In this document: one piece after another, positions 35,870-44,731 of the stretch
Layout: each line of letters starts with the position of its first letter
Position numbering within the stretch: the first letter of the stretch is position 1
NCBI GenBank assembly: GCA_032881465.1
Contig: CP126168.1
Span: 186,001 to 250,000, forward strand
DNA: 64,000 nucleotides
Direction of reading: 5' to 3'
Source: Parvibaculaceae bacterium PLY_AMNH_Bact1
Lineage (GTDB): Bacteria; Pseudomonadota; Alphaproteobacteria; Parvibaculales; Parvibaculaceae
Translations under genes and position numbers: made by a program
Notes under the pieces: generated by a model
Databases searched by the model: none
What the model saw: the letters and a program-made list of their open reading frames with translations, nothing else
What the model was told of the DNA's origin: nothing

Positions 35870-37147
35870 ATGCAAAAAGATCAATATGGAAATCCGCTGA
35901 CAACCAGCTCAGTGAAGGCGCGGGACGCCTATGTCCGGGGGCTAGAGTTCAATCTCGCAGCTGCCCCGGGTGCTGAAGAAGCGTTTCAGAAAGCAGTTGC
36001 TGAAGACGAAAACTTCGCTCTGGCGCACCTCGCCATTGCCCGCAACCGCCAGGTTGAAGGGCGCGGGGTTAGCGGGCGTGAGCCCTATGCGTCCGCTAAG
36101 GCCTGTGCCGGGGGTCTGACCCCTCGAGAGCAAGGGCATCTGGCAATCATAGGGTCGTTGTTGGAAGGTAAAAGCGATGGCGTCTATCAGAAAGCCAAGG
36201 CCCACCTGCAGGAGTTTCCGCGCGATGTCATGATCGCCCAGGCGTGCCTTGGTGTGTTCAGTCTGATCGGGTTTGGGGGACAGCCGGGACGGGAGGCAGA
36301 GAACCTCGCCTTGTCGTCAATGCTGGCGCCCCACTATGGCGATGATTGGTGGTTTCTTTCCACGCACGCATTTTCTCAGATGGAGGCGGGGCAGTTGGAA
36401 CCAGCAGCGCAGTCAATCGACCGTTCGCTTGCGATCAACCCACGAAATGCCAACGGCTCCCACCATAGGGCGCATCTCTACTATGAAGTAGGAGAGACCA
36501 AAGCAGGGCTTGCTTATCTGAAAGATTGGATAGCTGACTATGACCCGCAAGGTGTCATGCACTGTCACCTGTCCTGGCATATCGCGCTCTGGGCTTTGGC
36601 GGAAGGTGATGTTGAGACAATGTGGAAGGTGGCGGATGCGGCTATTGACCCTGACACGAGCTCCGGTCCTGCACTCAACATCGTAACAGACATGCCAGCA
36701 CTCCTCTATCGCGCTGAGCTTGCAGGCGTGGAGGTGGCACCAGAACGATGGCGCGCCATCAGCGATTATGCGACAGCCCGTTTTGGGAAACCGCGGCTCG
36801 GTTTTGCGGATGTGCACGCGGCGCTCGCGCATTCAATGGCTGGAAACGCAGAAGGTGTTGCGACAATCGTCGAAAAGGCAAATGGGCCTGCGGAGGACCT
36901 TGTTCGGGTCCTTGCGGAAGCGTTTCAAGCATTTGCTAAGCAGGATTGGCGGCTCACCACCCAACATCTGACAAAAGCTCTATCGGATCATGCCCGGATA
37001 GGTGGAAGCCGCGCCCAACGAGATCTAATTGAGCTCGCAATGGCAATTGCGCTCGCACGGCAGGGCAAAGCCGAAGAGGCAAAAAGGTTGCTGATGTCTC
37101 GCAGGCCACGGGCGCTTGGCGCCGCTGCGCAAACGATTTCAAACTAA
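35870..37147 (+). CDS. Tetratricopeptide-repeat protein of the TTC38 type
   Basis: A 425-residue soluble helical protein. The opening QYGNPLTTSSVKARDAYVRG and later segments such as HCHLSWHIALWALAEGD and GGSRAQRDLIELAMAIALAR are typical of the TTC38 family, whose role is unknown. GGGAG lies six bases before the ATG. It lies 24 bp before an acyl-CoA dehydrogenase gene and probably shares its message. A paralogue is at 59198-60583. Confidence 0.85.
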   Translation: MQKDQYGNPLTTSSVKARDAYVRGLEFNLAAAPGAEEAFQKAVAEDENFALAHLAIARNRQVEGRGVSGREPYASAKACAGGLTPREQGHLAIIGSLLEGKSDGVYQKAKAHLQEFPRDVMIAQACLGVFSLIGFGGQPGREAENLALSSMLAPHYGDDWWFLSTHAFSQMEAGQLEPAAQSIDRSLAINPRNANGSHHRAHLYYEVGETKAGLAYLKDWIADYDPQGVMHCHLSWHIALWALAEGDVETMWKVADAAIDPDTSSGPALNIVTDMPALLYRAELAGVEVAPERWRAISDYATARFGKPRLGFADVHAALAHSMAGNAEGVATIVEKANGPAEDLVRVLAEAFQAFAKQDWRLTTQHLTKALSDHARIGGSRAQRDLIELAMAIALARQGKAEEAKRLLMSRRPRALGAAAQTISN

Positions 37148-37171
37148 ACTCAAGAATAGGTACCGATCAGA

Positions 37172-38341
37172 ATGACTGACACTATCTCAGAGGCAGCGCG
37201 CGAAATTGGCGACCGCGTAGAGCGCTTCGTGCGGCAGGAAATTGCACCTTACGAACAAGACCCTCGTGCAGGGTCCCATGGGCCTTCGGAAGAGCTTGTG
37301 CGGGAGATGCGGAACAAGGCAATCAAAGCCAATGTCATGACCCCGCATATCAGGAAAGATGGCGGACACTACAGCCAGGTCGAGACCGCCTACATCCTCA
37401 AGAAATCAGGTCTCTCGCCGCTCGGCCCTGTGGCCTGCAATACCATGGCGCCAGATGAAGGAAACATGTTCTTGCTCGGCAAAGCTGGAAGCGAAGAACA
37501 GAAAACGCGGTTCCTGGCCCCATTGGTGAGCGGTGAAGCAAGATCAGCATTCTTCATGACAGAGCCGTCGGCCGATGGAGGGGCAGGGTCCGACCCGTCC
37601 ATGATGCAGACGGAAGCCAAGCTCGATGGCAATCATTGGGTCATCAACGGCAAGAAGACCTACATCACTGGGGCCGACGGCGCCAAAGTCGGCATCGTGA
37701 TGGCAAATTCCGATCAAGGAGCCTGCATGTTTCTGGTGGATTTGCCCGACCCGGCGATCCAAATCACCCGCGTGTTGGAAACGATTGACAGCTCCATGCC
37801 GGGCGGACATGCAGAAATTACCATCGACAATTTGCGCGTTCCGGCCGACCAGATGTTGGGTCAGCCGGGCCAGGGCTTTCGCTTTGCACAAGTCCGTCTG
37901 GCACCCGCAAGGCTCTCTCATTGCATGCGCTGGTATGGCGTTGCGGTTCGTGCGCAGGAAATTGCGACGGAGTATGCATGCCGCCGGGAGGCTTTTGGCA
38001 AGCTTCTGATCGATCATGAAGGCGTAGGCTTCATGCTTGCGGAAAATCAGATCGACCTTAAGCAGTCAGAACTGATGATTGATTGGTGTGCAGCGACCCT
38101 TGATCGTGGTGAAGACGGAAACGTTGAGAGTTCGATGACCAAAGTGTCGGTTTCTGAGGCGCTCTTCCGCGTGGCAGACCGATGTGTTCAGGTGATGGGC
38201 GGCATGGGTGTGACCGGAGACACCATCGTCGAACAATTGTTCCGGGAGGTGCGCGCCTTCCGTATCTATGACGGCCCGACCGAAGTTCACAAATGGTCGC
38301 TCGCCAAGAAAATCAAGAAGAAGACGCTTGCGGCGAACTGA
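37172..38341 (+). CDS. Acyl-CoA dehydrogenase (ACAD10/11-like)
   Basis: A 389-residue acyl-CoA dehydrogenase with the motif FFMTEPSADGGAGSDPSMMQ, the QVMGGMGVTGDTIVEQL segment and a C-terminal RIYDGPTEVHKWSLAKKI. The DGPxEVH ending groups it with ACAD10/11-type enzymes, which act on long or 4-hydroxylated acyl chains in some systems; the bacterial substrate is unknown. It follows the TTC38-like gene closely. Confidence 0.88.
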   Translation: MTDTISEAAREIGDRVERFVRQEIAPYEQDPRAGSHGPSEELVREMRNKAIKANVMTPHIRKDGGHYSQVETAYILKKSGLSPLGPVACNTMAPDEGNMFLLGKAGSEEQKTRFLAPLVSGEARSAFFMTEPSADGGAGSDPSMMQTEAKLDGNHWVINGKKTYITGADGAKVGIVMANSDQGACMFLVDLPDPAIQITRVLETIDSSMPGGHAEITIDNLRVPADQMLGQPGQGFRFAQVRLAPARLSHCMRWYGVAVRAQEIATEYACRREAFGKLLIDHEGVGFMLAENQIDLKQSELMIDWCAATLDRGEDGNVESSMTKVSVSEALFRVADRCVQVMGGMGVTGDTIVEQLFREVRAFRIYDGPTEVHKWSLAKKIKKKTLAAN

Positions 38342-38354
38342 TCGCCAATGATCG

Positions 38355-38383
38355 TTCAGGGGCACTGATGAAGCGCCCCTGAA
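38355..38383. terminator. Bidirectional hairpin terminator
   Basis: TTCAGGGGC (38355-38363) and GCCCCTGAA (38375-38383) form a perfect 9-bp stem with an 11-base loop. It sits between the convergent acyl-CoA dehydrogenase and TRAP solute-binding genes, followed on the plus strand by a short TTTT run a few bases later. Confidence 0.6.
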
Positions 38384-38389
38384 ACAGTT

Positions 38390-39424
38390 TTAGCTGTAGC
38401 GGTAAGGCCGCCCAGCCTTTTGCATATCTGCGTTGTATTTCTTGAAGATATCAACAACCTTCGCCTTGGTTGGTGACTCAGCAGCGATCTCGTCCCAGAA
38501 GACGAGAGCCGCTGCTTCAACCGTTGCCCATTCTTCATCTGGAATTGACGTAAGCTGCATCTTTGTTCCATCGACGCGGAGCGATGCCTCGCCGCCCCAG
38601 TACCACCACTGGCGGTAATAGTGGGAGCTATCCATCGTAATCTTGAGCAGCTCTTTCAAATGATCGGGAAGCTCGTTATAGCGATCCATGTTGGCAAAGA
38701 AGGATCCCGCCCAGGCGCCGGAGATATTGTTGGTGAGGAAATAGTCAGTGACATCAGCCCAGCCGACTGTGTAGTCCTCGGTGATGCCAGACCAGGCGAC
38801 GCCGTCCAGCTCACCTGTCTGTACTGCTACTTCAATATCTTCCCAGGGCAGTGTGACGGGCACGACACCAAACTGACTGAGAAAACGCCCGGCTGTTGGG
38901 AAGGTGAAGACGCGCTTGCCCTCTAAGTCTTCCAGGCTTCGGATCGGGTCCTTCGTCGCAAAGTGGCAGGGATCCCATGCCCCGGCTGAAAGGTGTTTCA
39001 CCCCGACTTTCGAATATTCCTCGTCCCAGATTTCATTGAGACCGTACTGATTGAACAGGACCGGCACATCGAGCGAATAACGAGACGCAAATGGGAAGTA
39101 TCCGCCAAACACCGTCACTTCCGTCGGCGAAGCCATGGAGTCATCATCAGACTGAACAGCGTCGATGGTTCCATTCTGCATAGCGCGGAAGAGCTCCCCT
39201 GTCGGGACCAGTTGATCAGCGAAAAAGAGCTCAATCTGCATCTCATCGCCGGCGATTTTATTGAAGCTGTCAATCGCAGGCTTGATGACATGTTCCGCAA
39301 GAGCGGGTCCGGCATAGGTTTGCATCCGCCAGCGGATGGTTGTGTCTGCGTGAACCGCCGGCGCGGCCAAGGTGGCAGCCCCAGCAACACCGGCAGTGGT
39401 TAAAAACTTACGTCTGGTCGTCAT
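38390..39424 (-). CDS. dctP: TRAP transporter solute-binding protein (DctP-type)
   Basis: A 344-residue periplasmic binding protein with a twin-arginine signal (TRRKFLTTAGVAGAATLAAP). DctP features include GELFRAMQNGTIDAVQ, the RSLEDLEGKRVFTFPT stretch and the VQTGELDGVAW segment with substrate-contacting residues. The likely ligand is an organic acid, but specificity cannot be read. Last gene of the dctQ-dctM-dctP unit, with 83 bp before it. Confidence 0.92.
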   Translation of the reverse strand: MTTRRKFLTTAGVAGAATLAAPAVHADTTIRWRMQTYAGPALAEHVIKPAIDSFNKIAGDEMQIELFFADQLVPTGELFRAMQNGTIDAVQSDDDSMASPTEVTVFGGYFPFASRYSLDVPVLFNQYGLNEIWDEEYSKVGVKHLSAGAWDPCHFATKDPIRSLEDLEGKRVFTFPTAGRFLSQFGVVPVTLPWEDIEVAVQTGELDGVAWSGITEDYTVGWADVTDYFLTNNISGAWAGSFFANMDRYNELPDHLKELLKITMDSSHYYRQWWYWGGEASLRVDGTKMQLTSIPDEEWATVEAAALVFWDEIAAESPTKAKVVDIFKKYNADMQKAGRPYRYS

Positions 39425-39507
39425 ATCTCGTCTCCTTGTTAGTCGATTGGATACTCGCTCAGGGTATTTGGGCAGCGATACACACTCAGCTCCCCTAGAA
39501 ACTCCTT

Positions 39508-40830
39508 CTATTTTCCGTAGACCACTTCCGGCAACCAGAGAGCGATCTGCGGAAAGGCCATGATCAGGGTCAGGGCCAATAACATCACCATAACGAAAGG
39601 AAGGATGGAACCATAAATGTCACGCAGGCTGATTTCTGGCGGTGCCATGGCGCGCATGAGAAATAAATTATACCCAAAGGGCGGCGTCATATAGGCAATC
39701 TGTGTGGTGATTGTGTAGAGAATGCCGTACCAAACGAGATCAAAGCCAAGTGCGCCGACGAGTGGAACATAGAGCGGCGCAACAATCACGAGCATTGCCG
39801 TGTCGTCCAAGAAGGTCCCCATTAATAAGAAGCTGAGTTGCATCAAAATGAGGATCATCCAAGGATTAAGGCCCAGTTGATCAGTAAAGAGATTGTCGAT
39901 CGCGCGAACAGCACCAAGTCCATCAAACACCGCGCCAAATCCCATGGCGGCCAGGATGATCCACATGAACATGCAGGAGATCGCCAGTGTCTGGCGCACA
40001 GAAGTCTCAAAGACGTCTCGCGTCATACGTCGTTTAACAATAGCTGCAAAGAAAGCCGCAAGCGCCCCGATCGCTGAACTTTCCACAAGCGACGTCCAGC
40101 CATTTACGAAAGGAACCATCATGGCCGCGAAGATGCCAACAGGCAGCAGGCCTGCGCGCAATAGACGGAGTTTCTCTCCCAGCGGGACCGTACGTTCTTC
40201 CTCGGGAAGAGCGGGCCCCAAGGCTGGGTTGATGCGGCATCGAAAATAGATGTACGCGATAAACATAGCGGCCATCATGAGCCCGGGCAGAACGCCCGCG
40301 AGCCACAATTGTCCGACAGGTTGTCGCGCAATCATGGCATAGAGGACGAGAACAACCGACGGAGGAACGAGGATGCCGAGCGAAGAGCCCGCTTGCACAA
40401 CGCCTGTCACCATCCGTTTGTCATAACCTCGGCGGAGGAGCTCTGGTAATGCGATGGTTGCGCCAATCGCCATTCCAGCAACAGAAAGTCCATTCATGGC
40501 AGAGATGAGCACCATGAGACTGATGGTGCCGATGGCGAGTCCGCCATTCACAGGCCCCATCCAGACATGGAACATCTTGTAGAGGTCGTCAGCAATCTTG
40601 GATTCTGACAACACATATCCCATAAAGATAAACATGGGCAGGGTGAGAAGTGGGTACCACTTCATCAGTTTCATTGCAGAGGAGAAGGGGATGAGTGAGC
40701 CGCCAGTTCCCCAAAGTGTGAGCGCCGCCACGGCGGCTACAGCGCCGATGGCACCGAAGACACGCTGCCCTGTCATGAGCATCAGCATCATGGAGGAAAA
40801 CATCACAATTGCGATCAGCTCATATGACAT
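39508..40830 (-). CDS. dctM: TRAP transporter large permease (DctM-type)
   Basis: A 440-residue twelve-helix ion-coupled transporter subunit. Typical stretches are FIFMGYVLSESKIADDLYK, the GVVQAGSSLGILVPPSVVLV loop and MGTFLDDTAMLVIVAPLYVP near helix 9. Works with DctQ and DctP for sodium-coupled uptake. Its first base is the last base of the dctQ stop codon region, so translation is coupled. Confidence 0.94.
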   Translation of the reverse strand: MSYELIAIVMFSSMMLMLMTGQRVFGAIGAVAAVAALTLWGTGGSLIPFSSAMKLMKWYPLLTLPMFIFMGYVLSESKIADDLYKMFHVWMGPVNGGLAIGTISLMVLISAMNGLSVAGMAIGATIALPELLRRGYDKRMVTGVVQAGSSLGILVPPSVVLVLYAMIARQPVGQLWLAGVLPGLMMAAMFIAYIYFRCRINPALGPALPEEERTVPLGEKLRLLRAGLLPVGIFAAMMVPFVNGWTSLVESSAIGALAAFFAAIVKRRMTRDVFETSVRQTLAISCMFMWIILAAMGFGAVFDGLGAVRAIDNLFTDQLGLNPWMILILMQLSFLLMGTFLDDTAMLVIVAPLYVPLVGALGFDLVWYGILYTITTQIAYMTPPFGYNLFLMRAMAPPEISLRDIYGSILPFVMVMLLALTLIMAFPQIALWLPEVVYGK

Positions 40831-41336
40831 CAGAGCTCAACCTTCCGGATTTTTGCAATGTCCTTGAAAAGCTCAGAGATGGCCTGCAGCAGCATTAGAA
40901 AAAGGCCAACCGTCATAATGCTTTTAATCGGCCAAAGATAAGGTCGCCAGGCGGTGGGATTGCGTTCTCCGTATTGCAGTGAATAGCTGGTGCTATCAAT
41001 CGCGCCATAGAGCAAGACGCCCAGATAGAAGATCAGCAGCAATACGGTGAAGCTATCGAACCATGCCTTCTTGCGAACCGACCAATTGCCATAGAAAAGA
41101 TCCATCCGCACGTTTGAGCCAAGTTGAATGGAGTAGGGCCCACCTAGAATGTAATAGGTGACCATGGCGAACTGAGCGACTTCGAGAGTCCACAGGGAAG
41201 GCAAGAAAAATGTTTTGGAAATGGATGACCAGAGAAGAATGCCCATCATGACAAAAATGCCATACATCATAGCGCGCCCGATGCGATGGTTGATGGCGTC
41301 GACCGTGCGCACATAAACGCTCACAAATCGGGGCAT
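40830..41336 (-). CDS. dctQ: TRAP transporter small permease (DctQ-type)
   Basis: A 168-residue four-helix membrane protein. The stretch FVMMGILLWSSISKTFFLPS with LWTLEVAQFAMVTYYILGGP matches DctQ helices 1-2, and LGSNVRMDLFYGNW is the conserved loop. First gene of the TRAP operon; its upstream region carries an inverted repeat. A TetR gene lies further upstream on the same strand. Confidence 0.92.
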   Translation of the reverse strand: MPRFVSVYVRTVDAINHRIGRAMMYGIFVMMGILLWSSISKTFFLPSLWTLEVAQFAMVTYYILGGPYSIQLGSNVRMDLFYGNWSVRKKAWFDSFTVLLLIFYLGVLLYGAIDSTSYSLQYGERNPTAWRPYLWPIKSIMTVGLFLMLLQAISELFKDIAKIRKVEL

Positions 41337-41349
41337 TGGGTATCCTTCA

Positions 41350-41367
41350 ATGTCACTACACTGACAT
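41350..41367. promoter_or_regulatory. Inverted repeat upstream of the TRAP operon
   Basis: ATGTCA-CTACAC-TGACAT has perfect 6-bp arms and ends 14 bp upstream of the dctQ start. A regulator site is likely, but the binding protein is unknown. Confidence 0.45.
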
Positions 41368-41419
41368 CGTGATACGTCTTGGTCCGATGCACAAGGGGCC
41401 GGTCAGTGAATGCGGCAAT

Positions 41420-42031
41420 CTATTGGCCGTAAATTGTGGCATTCCAGATATCAGCGGATGTTTTGCCTATGGCGCTGGCTTCATCTGGTTCTGTACGAAG
41501 CATATTGTCATTCGCGAGTGCATTGTTCATCAGGATGAGTGCACGAGCCGCGCGATCTGGATCGGCAACTTTCGAGCGCCCAAGCATAATCTGCTGACGA
41601 ATAAAGCGTGCGGTCTTTTCAATAAAATAGTCGATGACCCGTTCACGCCACTCGCTATAAACCTGCGCACTATTGTTTGATGCCTGTTCTAAGGCACGCA
41701 TCGCCGTATGGTGAGCCTCCATCGCGACGAACATGTCGGTCAGGTGTGTTTGTGTGTCGACTAGGTAGTTGTCGCTGTCTTTGCCTTCAAGCCAGCCATC
41801 AACGGGAGTTCGAATGGCTTCTTCGAACCGATCCATAAAGCCTAGCGCTAGCTCGTCCACACTTTTGAAGTAATGATAGAAGGAGGATCGGGTCATCTCC
41901 GTGCGCCGCATGATGACATCCACCGTTAGGGATCCGAAGTCTACGTCGGCCAAAGCTGCGACCGTTGCGTCGATGATCTCTTCACGGGCCATTTCCGGCG
42001 TGCGGCGTCTTCTCTGGGGTTTGCCTTGCAT
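41420..42031 (-). CDS. TetR-family transcriptional regulator
   Basis: A 203-residue regulator. A basic N-terminus (KPQRRRRTPEMAREE) precedes the helix-turn-helix (IIDATVAALADVDFGSLTVD, VIMRRTEMTRSSFYHYFKSV). The C-terminal part is unlike characterised members. It lies between the TRAP operon (same strand, downstream) and a divergent flavin monooxygenase, so either may be its target. The ATG at 42031 is chosen; a GTG at 42088 would add 19 residues, and neither has a clear ribosome-binding site. Confidence 0.85.
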   Translation of the reverse strand: MQGKPQRRRRTPEMAREEIIDATVAALADVDFGSLTVDVIMRRTEMTRSSFYHYFKSVDELALGFMDRFEEAIRTPVDGWLEGKDSDNYLVDTQTHLTDMFVAMEAHHTAMRALEQASNNSAQVYSEWRERVIDYFIEKTARFIRQQIMLGRSKVADPDRAARALILMNNALANDNMLRTEPDEASAIGKTSADIWNATIYGQ

Positions 42032-42104
42032 TTTTGGCTCATTTCTGCGGTCTTTGAAAGCTACGAAGGGCACGCCCCACACAGCCACGCTACTCTATGT
42101 GGCT

Positions 42105-42123
42105 TATTGACAGGCCGTCAATA
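42105..42123. promoter_or_regulatory. Inverted repeat between TetR and monooxygenase genes
   Basis: TATTGAC-AGGCC-GTCAATA has perfect 7-bp arms. It is framed by AGTGGCT/AGCCAC repeats (AGCCAC at 42083, GTGGCT at 42099 and again at 42124). Its place in the divergent intergenic region fits an autoregulatory TetR operator. Confidence 0.55.
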
Positions 42124-42180
42124 GTGGCTCATTCTTTATGTATTATCGTGGTGACAGGAGCGACGAGGGAGGACGCCTGT

Positions 42181-43725
42181 ATGAATGTGCATGTGAATGA
42201 AATGTCTGGTGGACAGGGTGCAAGCTGGGCGAAGGCAGGGACACAGCCTCGCGTCGCGATCATCGGCGCTGGCATGTCGGGCATTGCTGCGGTGGTGAAA
42301 CTACGCGAAGCAGGCTACACGGATCTCACTGTCTATGAAAAGACGGACAAAGTTGGCGGGACCTGGCGTGAAAACCAATATCCCGGCCTCTCATGCGATG
42401 TGCCATCTCGGTGGTATTCTTTCTCCTTTGCACTTAATCCAGATTGGACCCATCGCTTCTCATATGGTCCCGAGATTCAGGCCTATATGGAAAAGACGGC
42501 AAAAGATTTCGGCGTCACCGATATTGTTAAGTTCAACACACCGGTCACAGACCTAACCTATGACGCGCCATACTGGCGTTTGACCACGGGCGCGGGTGAT
42601 GTCGAACAATATGACATTGTTATCTCAGCGACAGGTGTGTTGCACAATCCTGTTCTGCCAAAGATTGAAGGGCTAGACAGCTTCGAAGGTGCCATGTTCC
42701 ATACGGCCAGATGGGATCATTCGGTGCCCTTGGAAGGGCGCAAGGTCGGCATCATTGGAACGGGCTCCACGGCTGCGCAGATCATCGGTGCGATCACCAG
42801 CAAAGTTGGCACGATGAATGTGTTCCAGCGTACGCCTCAATGGATGATCCCGTTGCCACAGGTTGAATATACAGGAGCAACCAAGTGGCTGATGCGCACT
42901 TTCCCTGCATTGCAGAAACTCACCTACAACTTCTACTTCAAAACGATGGTGAAGCATTTTGGTCAGGCAACGGTAGGCGATCAAAAGGAACTCGCGAAAA
43001 TCCAGGAGGCCTGTTCTAAGCACTTGGAAGAGGCTGTGCAGGATCCTGAGCTCCGGGCGAAGCTGACACCGGACTACCAGGCAGCGTGCAAACGTCTTAT
43101 CTTCTGTTCGGATTTCTATCCGGCGATCACCAGTGAAAATGCGAACCTCATCACAGAAGGGATTGAACGTATTGTCCCGGAAGGCATCAAGACAGTAGAC
43201 GGAAAAATTCATGAGCTGGATGTGCTCGTTCTTGCAACAGGCTTTGATGCCACGTCGTTTATCCTGCCAACCAAAGTGACCGGAGAGAACGGTCGTGATC
43301 TCGGTGAGGCGTGGGATGGCTCGCCCCGTGCGCACCGCGCGGTTGGTATGCCGGGTTTCCCGAATTTCTGGATGCTGGAAGGGCCAACGGGCCCGGTCGG
43401 CAACCTGTCGCTCATCACCATTACTGAACATCAGGTCGATTATGTAATCTCTATGCTCAACAAGATGCGTGACGAAGGTTTAGAGGGGATTGCGCCAAAA
43501 CAATCATCCTTTGATGCCTATAATGCTGAGATGCAGGCTCGTGTACCAACGACGGTATGGGCAAGCGGCGGGTGCGACAGCTGGTATTTTGATAAGTCAG
43601 GTGTTCCTAACCTCTATCCGTTTTCTCCAGACCGATATCTGAACGATATGCACGATCCAGACTTCTCGGAGTATCGATTAATCGCAGACAGCAAAGAGGT
43701 GGATGCTGTTCAGGCTGCTGAATAG
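42181..43725 (+). CDS. Flavin-containing (Baeyer-Villiger-type) monooxygenase
   Basis: A 514-residue NADPH/FAD monooxygenase. The first nucleotide motif is AIIGAGMSG, the second VGIIGTGSTAAQI, and between them FEGAMFHTARWDHS matches the Baeyer-Villiger fingerprint FxGxxxHxxxW(P/D). These enzymes insert oxygen next to ketone carbonyls, giving esters or lactones. The ATG at 42181 has GGGAGGA about nine bases upstream; an in-frame upstream ATG would add 28 residues. Divergent from a TetR gene. It fits a ketone or terpenoid degradation role together with the acyl-CoA dehydrogenases, by inference. Confidence 0.9.
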   Translation: MNVHVNEMSGGQGASWAKAGTQPRVAIIGAGMSGIAAVVKLREAGYTDLTVYEKTDKVGGTWRENQYPGLSCDVPSRWYSFSFALNPDWTHRFSYGPEIQAYMEKTAKDFGVTDIVKFNTPVTDLTYDAPYWRLTTGAGDVEQYDIVISATGVLHNPVLPKIEGLDSFEGAMFHTARWDHSVPLEGRKVGIIGTGSTAAQIIGAITSKVGTMNVFQRTPQWMIPLPQVEYTGATKWLMRTFPALQKLTYNFYFKTMVKHFGQATVGDQKELAKIQEACSKHLEEAVQDPELRAKLTPDYQAACKRLIFCSDFYPAITSENANLITEGIERIVPEGIKTVDGKIHELDVLVLATGFDATSFILPTKVTGENGRDLGEAWDGSPRAHRAVGMPGFPNFWMLEGPTGPVGNLSLITITEHQVDYVISMLNKMRDEGLEGIAPKQSSFDAYNAEMQARVPTTVWASGGCDSWYFDKSGVPNLYPFSPDRYLNDMHDPDFSEYRLIADSKEVDAVQAAE

Positions 43726-43740
43726 AAGGCGGCGGGCTGC

Positions 43741-44607
43741 TTGACGCATCTGCGCCTTCACAACTCTTTTCTAGATTTGATGATCTCGCCTTCACATGGA
43801 GGCGGGGTCATTTCATTTCAGGCGTTTGGGGAACCAGTCCTGAAGTCCGCCCCCGTTCCAATGTCAGGACCGACAGATCCTGCTGCATTTGTTCTTCTTC
43901 CCTATTGCAACCGCATTGCGGACGGACACGCAGAATTTGAGGGTGAAGCCCTTCAATTGATGTCGACACTTTCTGGTGAGCCCCATGCACTGCATGGAGA
44001 AGGCTGGATATCGAAGTGGGAGGTGAAAACGCGTAGTGAAACCTCCGCTGAACTTTTCTACGTCCATAAACCGACCAACGGCACTTGGCCCTGGGCCTTT
44101 GAAGCCACGCAATACTACGAACTCTCAGCCAATCGTTTGGTACATCGTTTGAAAATCCAAAATATTTCTGAACGCCAGATGCCAGCTGGTTTGGGCTTTC
44201 ATCCCTATTTCCCGCGTGAAGTGGGTGACGGGTTTGCAGCGCATGTCGAAGGGAAATGGAATGTCCAAGATGACTTACTACCGACGTTGCACGAGGACGG
44301 ATGCGCAGACGATTATTGGCCTAACGACCAGCTCAATTCTGGCTTGCCGCTCGACCATTGTTTTACCGGGTGGAATGGTAAGCTCACACTCACCCGGAAA
44401 AACTTCCAGATATGCCTGGCAGCATCAGAAGAACTGGGTCTGCTCCATGTTTACGCGCCGGTCGACGCGGGCTTTTTCTGCGCAGAACCCGTGTCCCATA
44501 TGCCAGACGCGCTCAATCGGCCTGGTGAACCCGACCAGATGCAAGTGCTACAGCCAGGCGAGATTTTCAAAGCGTCTATCAGCTATCTCATTGAAAAATC
44601 TGCTTGA
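43741..44607 (+). CDS. Aldose 1-epimerase (galactose mutarotase-like) protein
   Basis: A 288-residue beta-sandwich protein. The catalytic histidines are seen in HALHGEGWISKW and GLGFHPYFPRE, and the LPLDHCFTGWNG segment and the QVLQPGEIFKA tail fit the family. It interconverts anomers of a hexose or a related sugar. The TTG start 15 bp after the monooxygenase stop is the only one that keeps the beta-sandwich N-terminus. Confidence 0.85.
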   Translation: MTHLRLHNSFLDLMISPSHGGGVISFQAFGEPVLKSAPVPMSGPTDPAAFVLLPYCNRIADGHAEFEGEALQLMSTLSGEPHALHGEGWISKWEVKTRSETSAELFYVHKPTNGTWPWAFEATQYYELSANRLVHRLKIQNISERQMPAGLGFHPYFPREVGDGFAAHVEGKWNVQDDLLPTLHEDGCADDYWPNDQLNSGLPLDHCFTGWNGKLTLTRKNFQICLAASEELGLLHVYAPVDAGFFCAEPVSHMPDALNRPGEPDQMQVLQPGEIFKASISYLIEKSA

Positions 44608-44731
44608 TGGGCTTTGGTGACGAGCCCGCCCAACAGGGCCGAGATTCGTGGTTCGTTTCTGTGTCCAAACGTGTACCTTGTCAGGCATAGACCAACTCAA
44701 AAACGCGAAGATCCTGAACAGGGGGAAATAC

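Noticed and set aside
42673-43431. Minus-strand frame of 252 codons inside the monooxygenase
   Set aside because: Antisense to a conserved flavoprotein with intact motifs; no domain in the translation.
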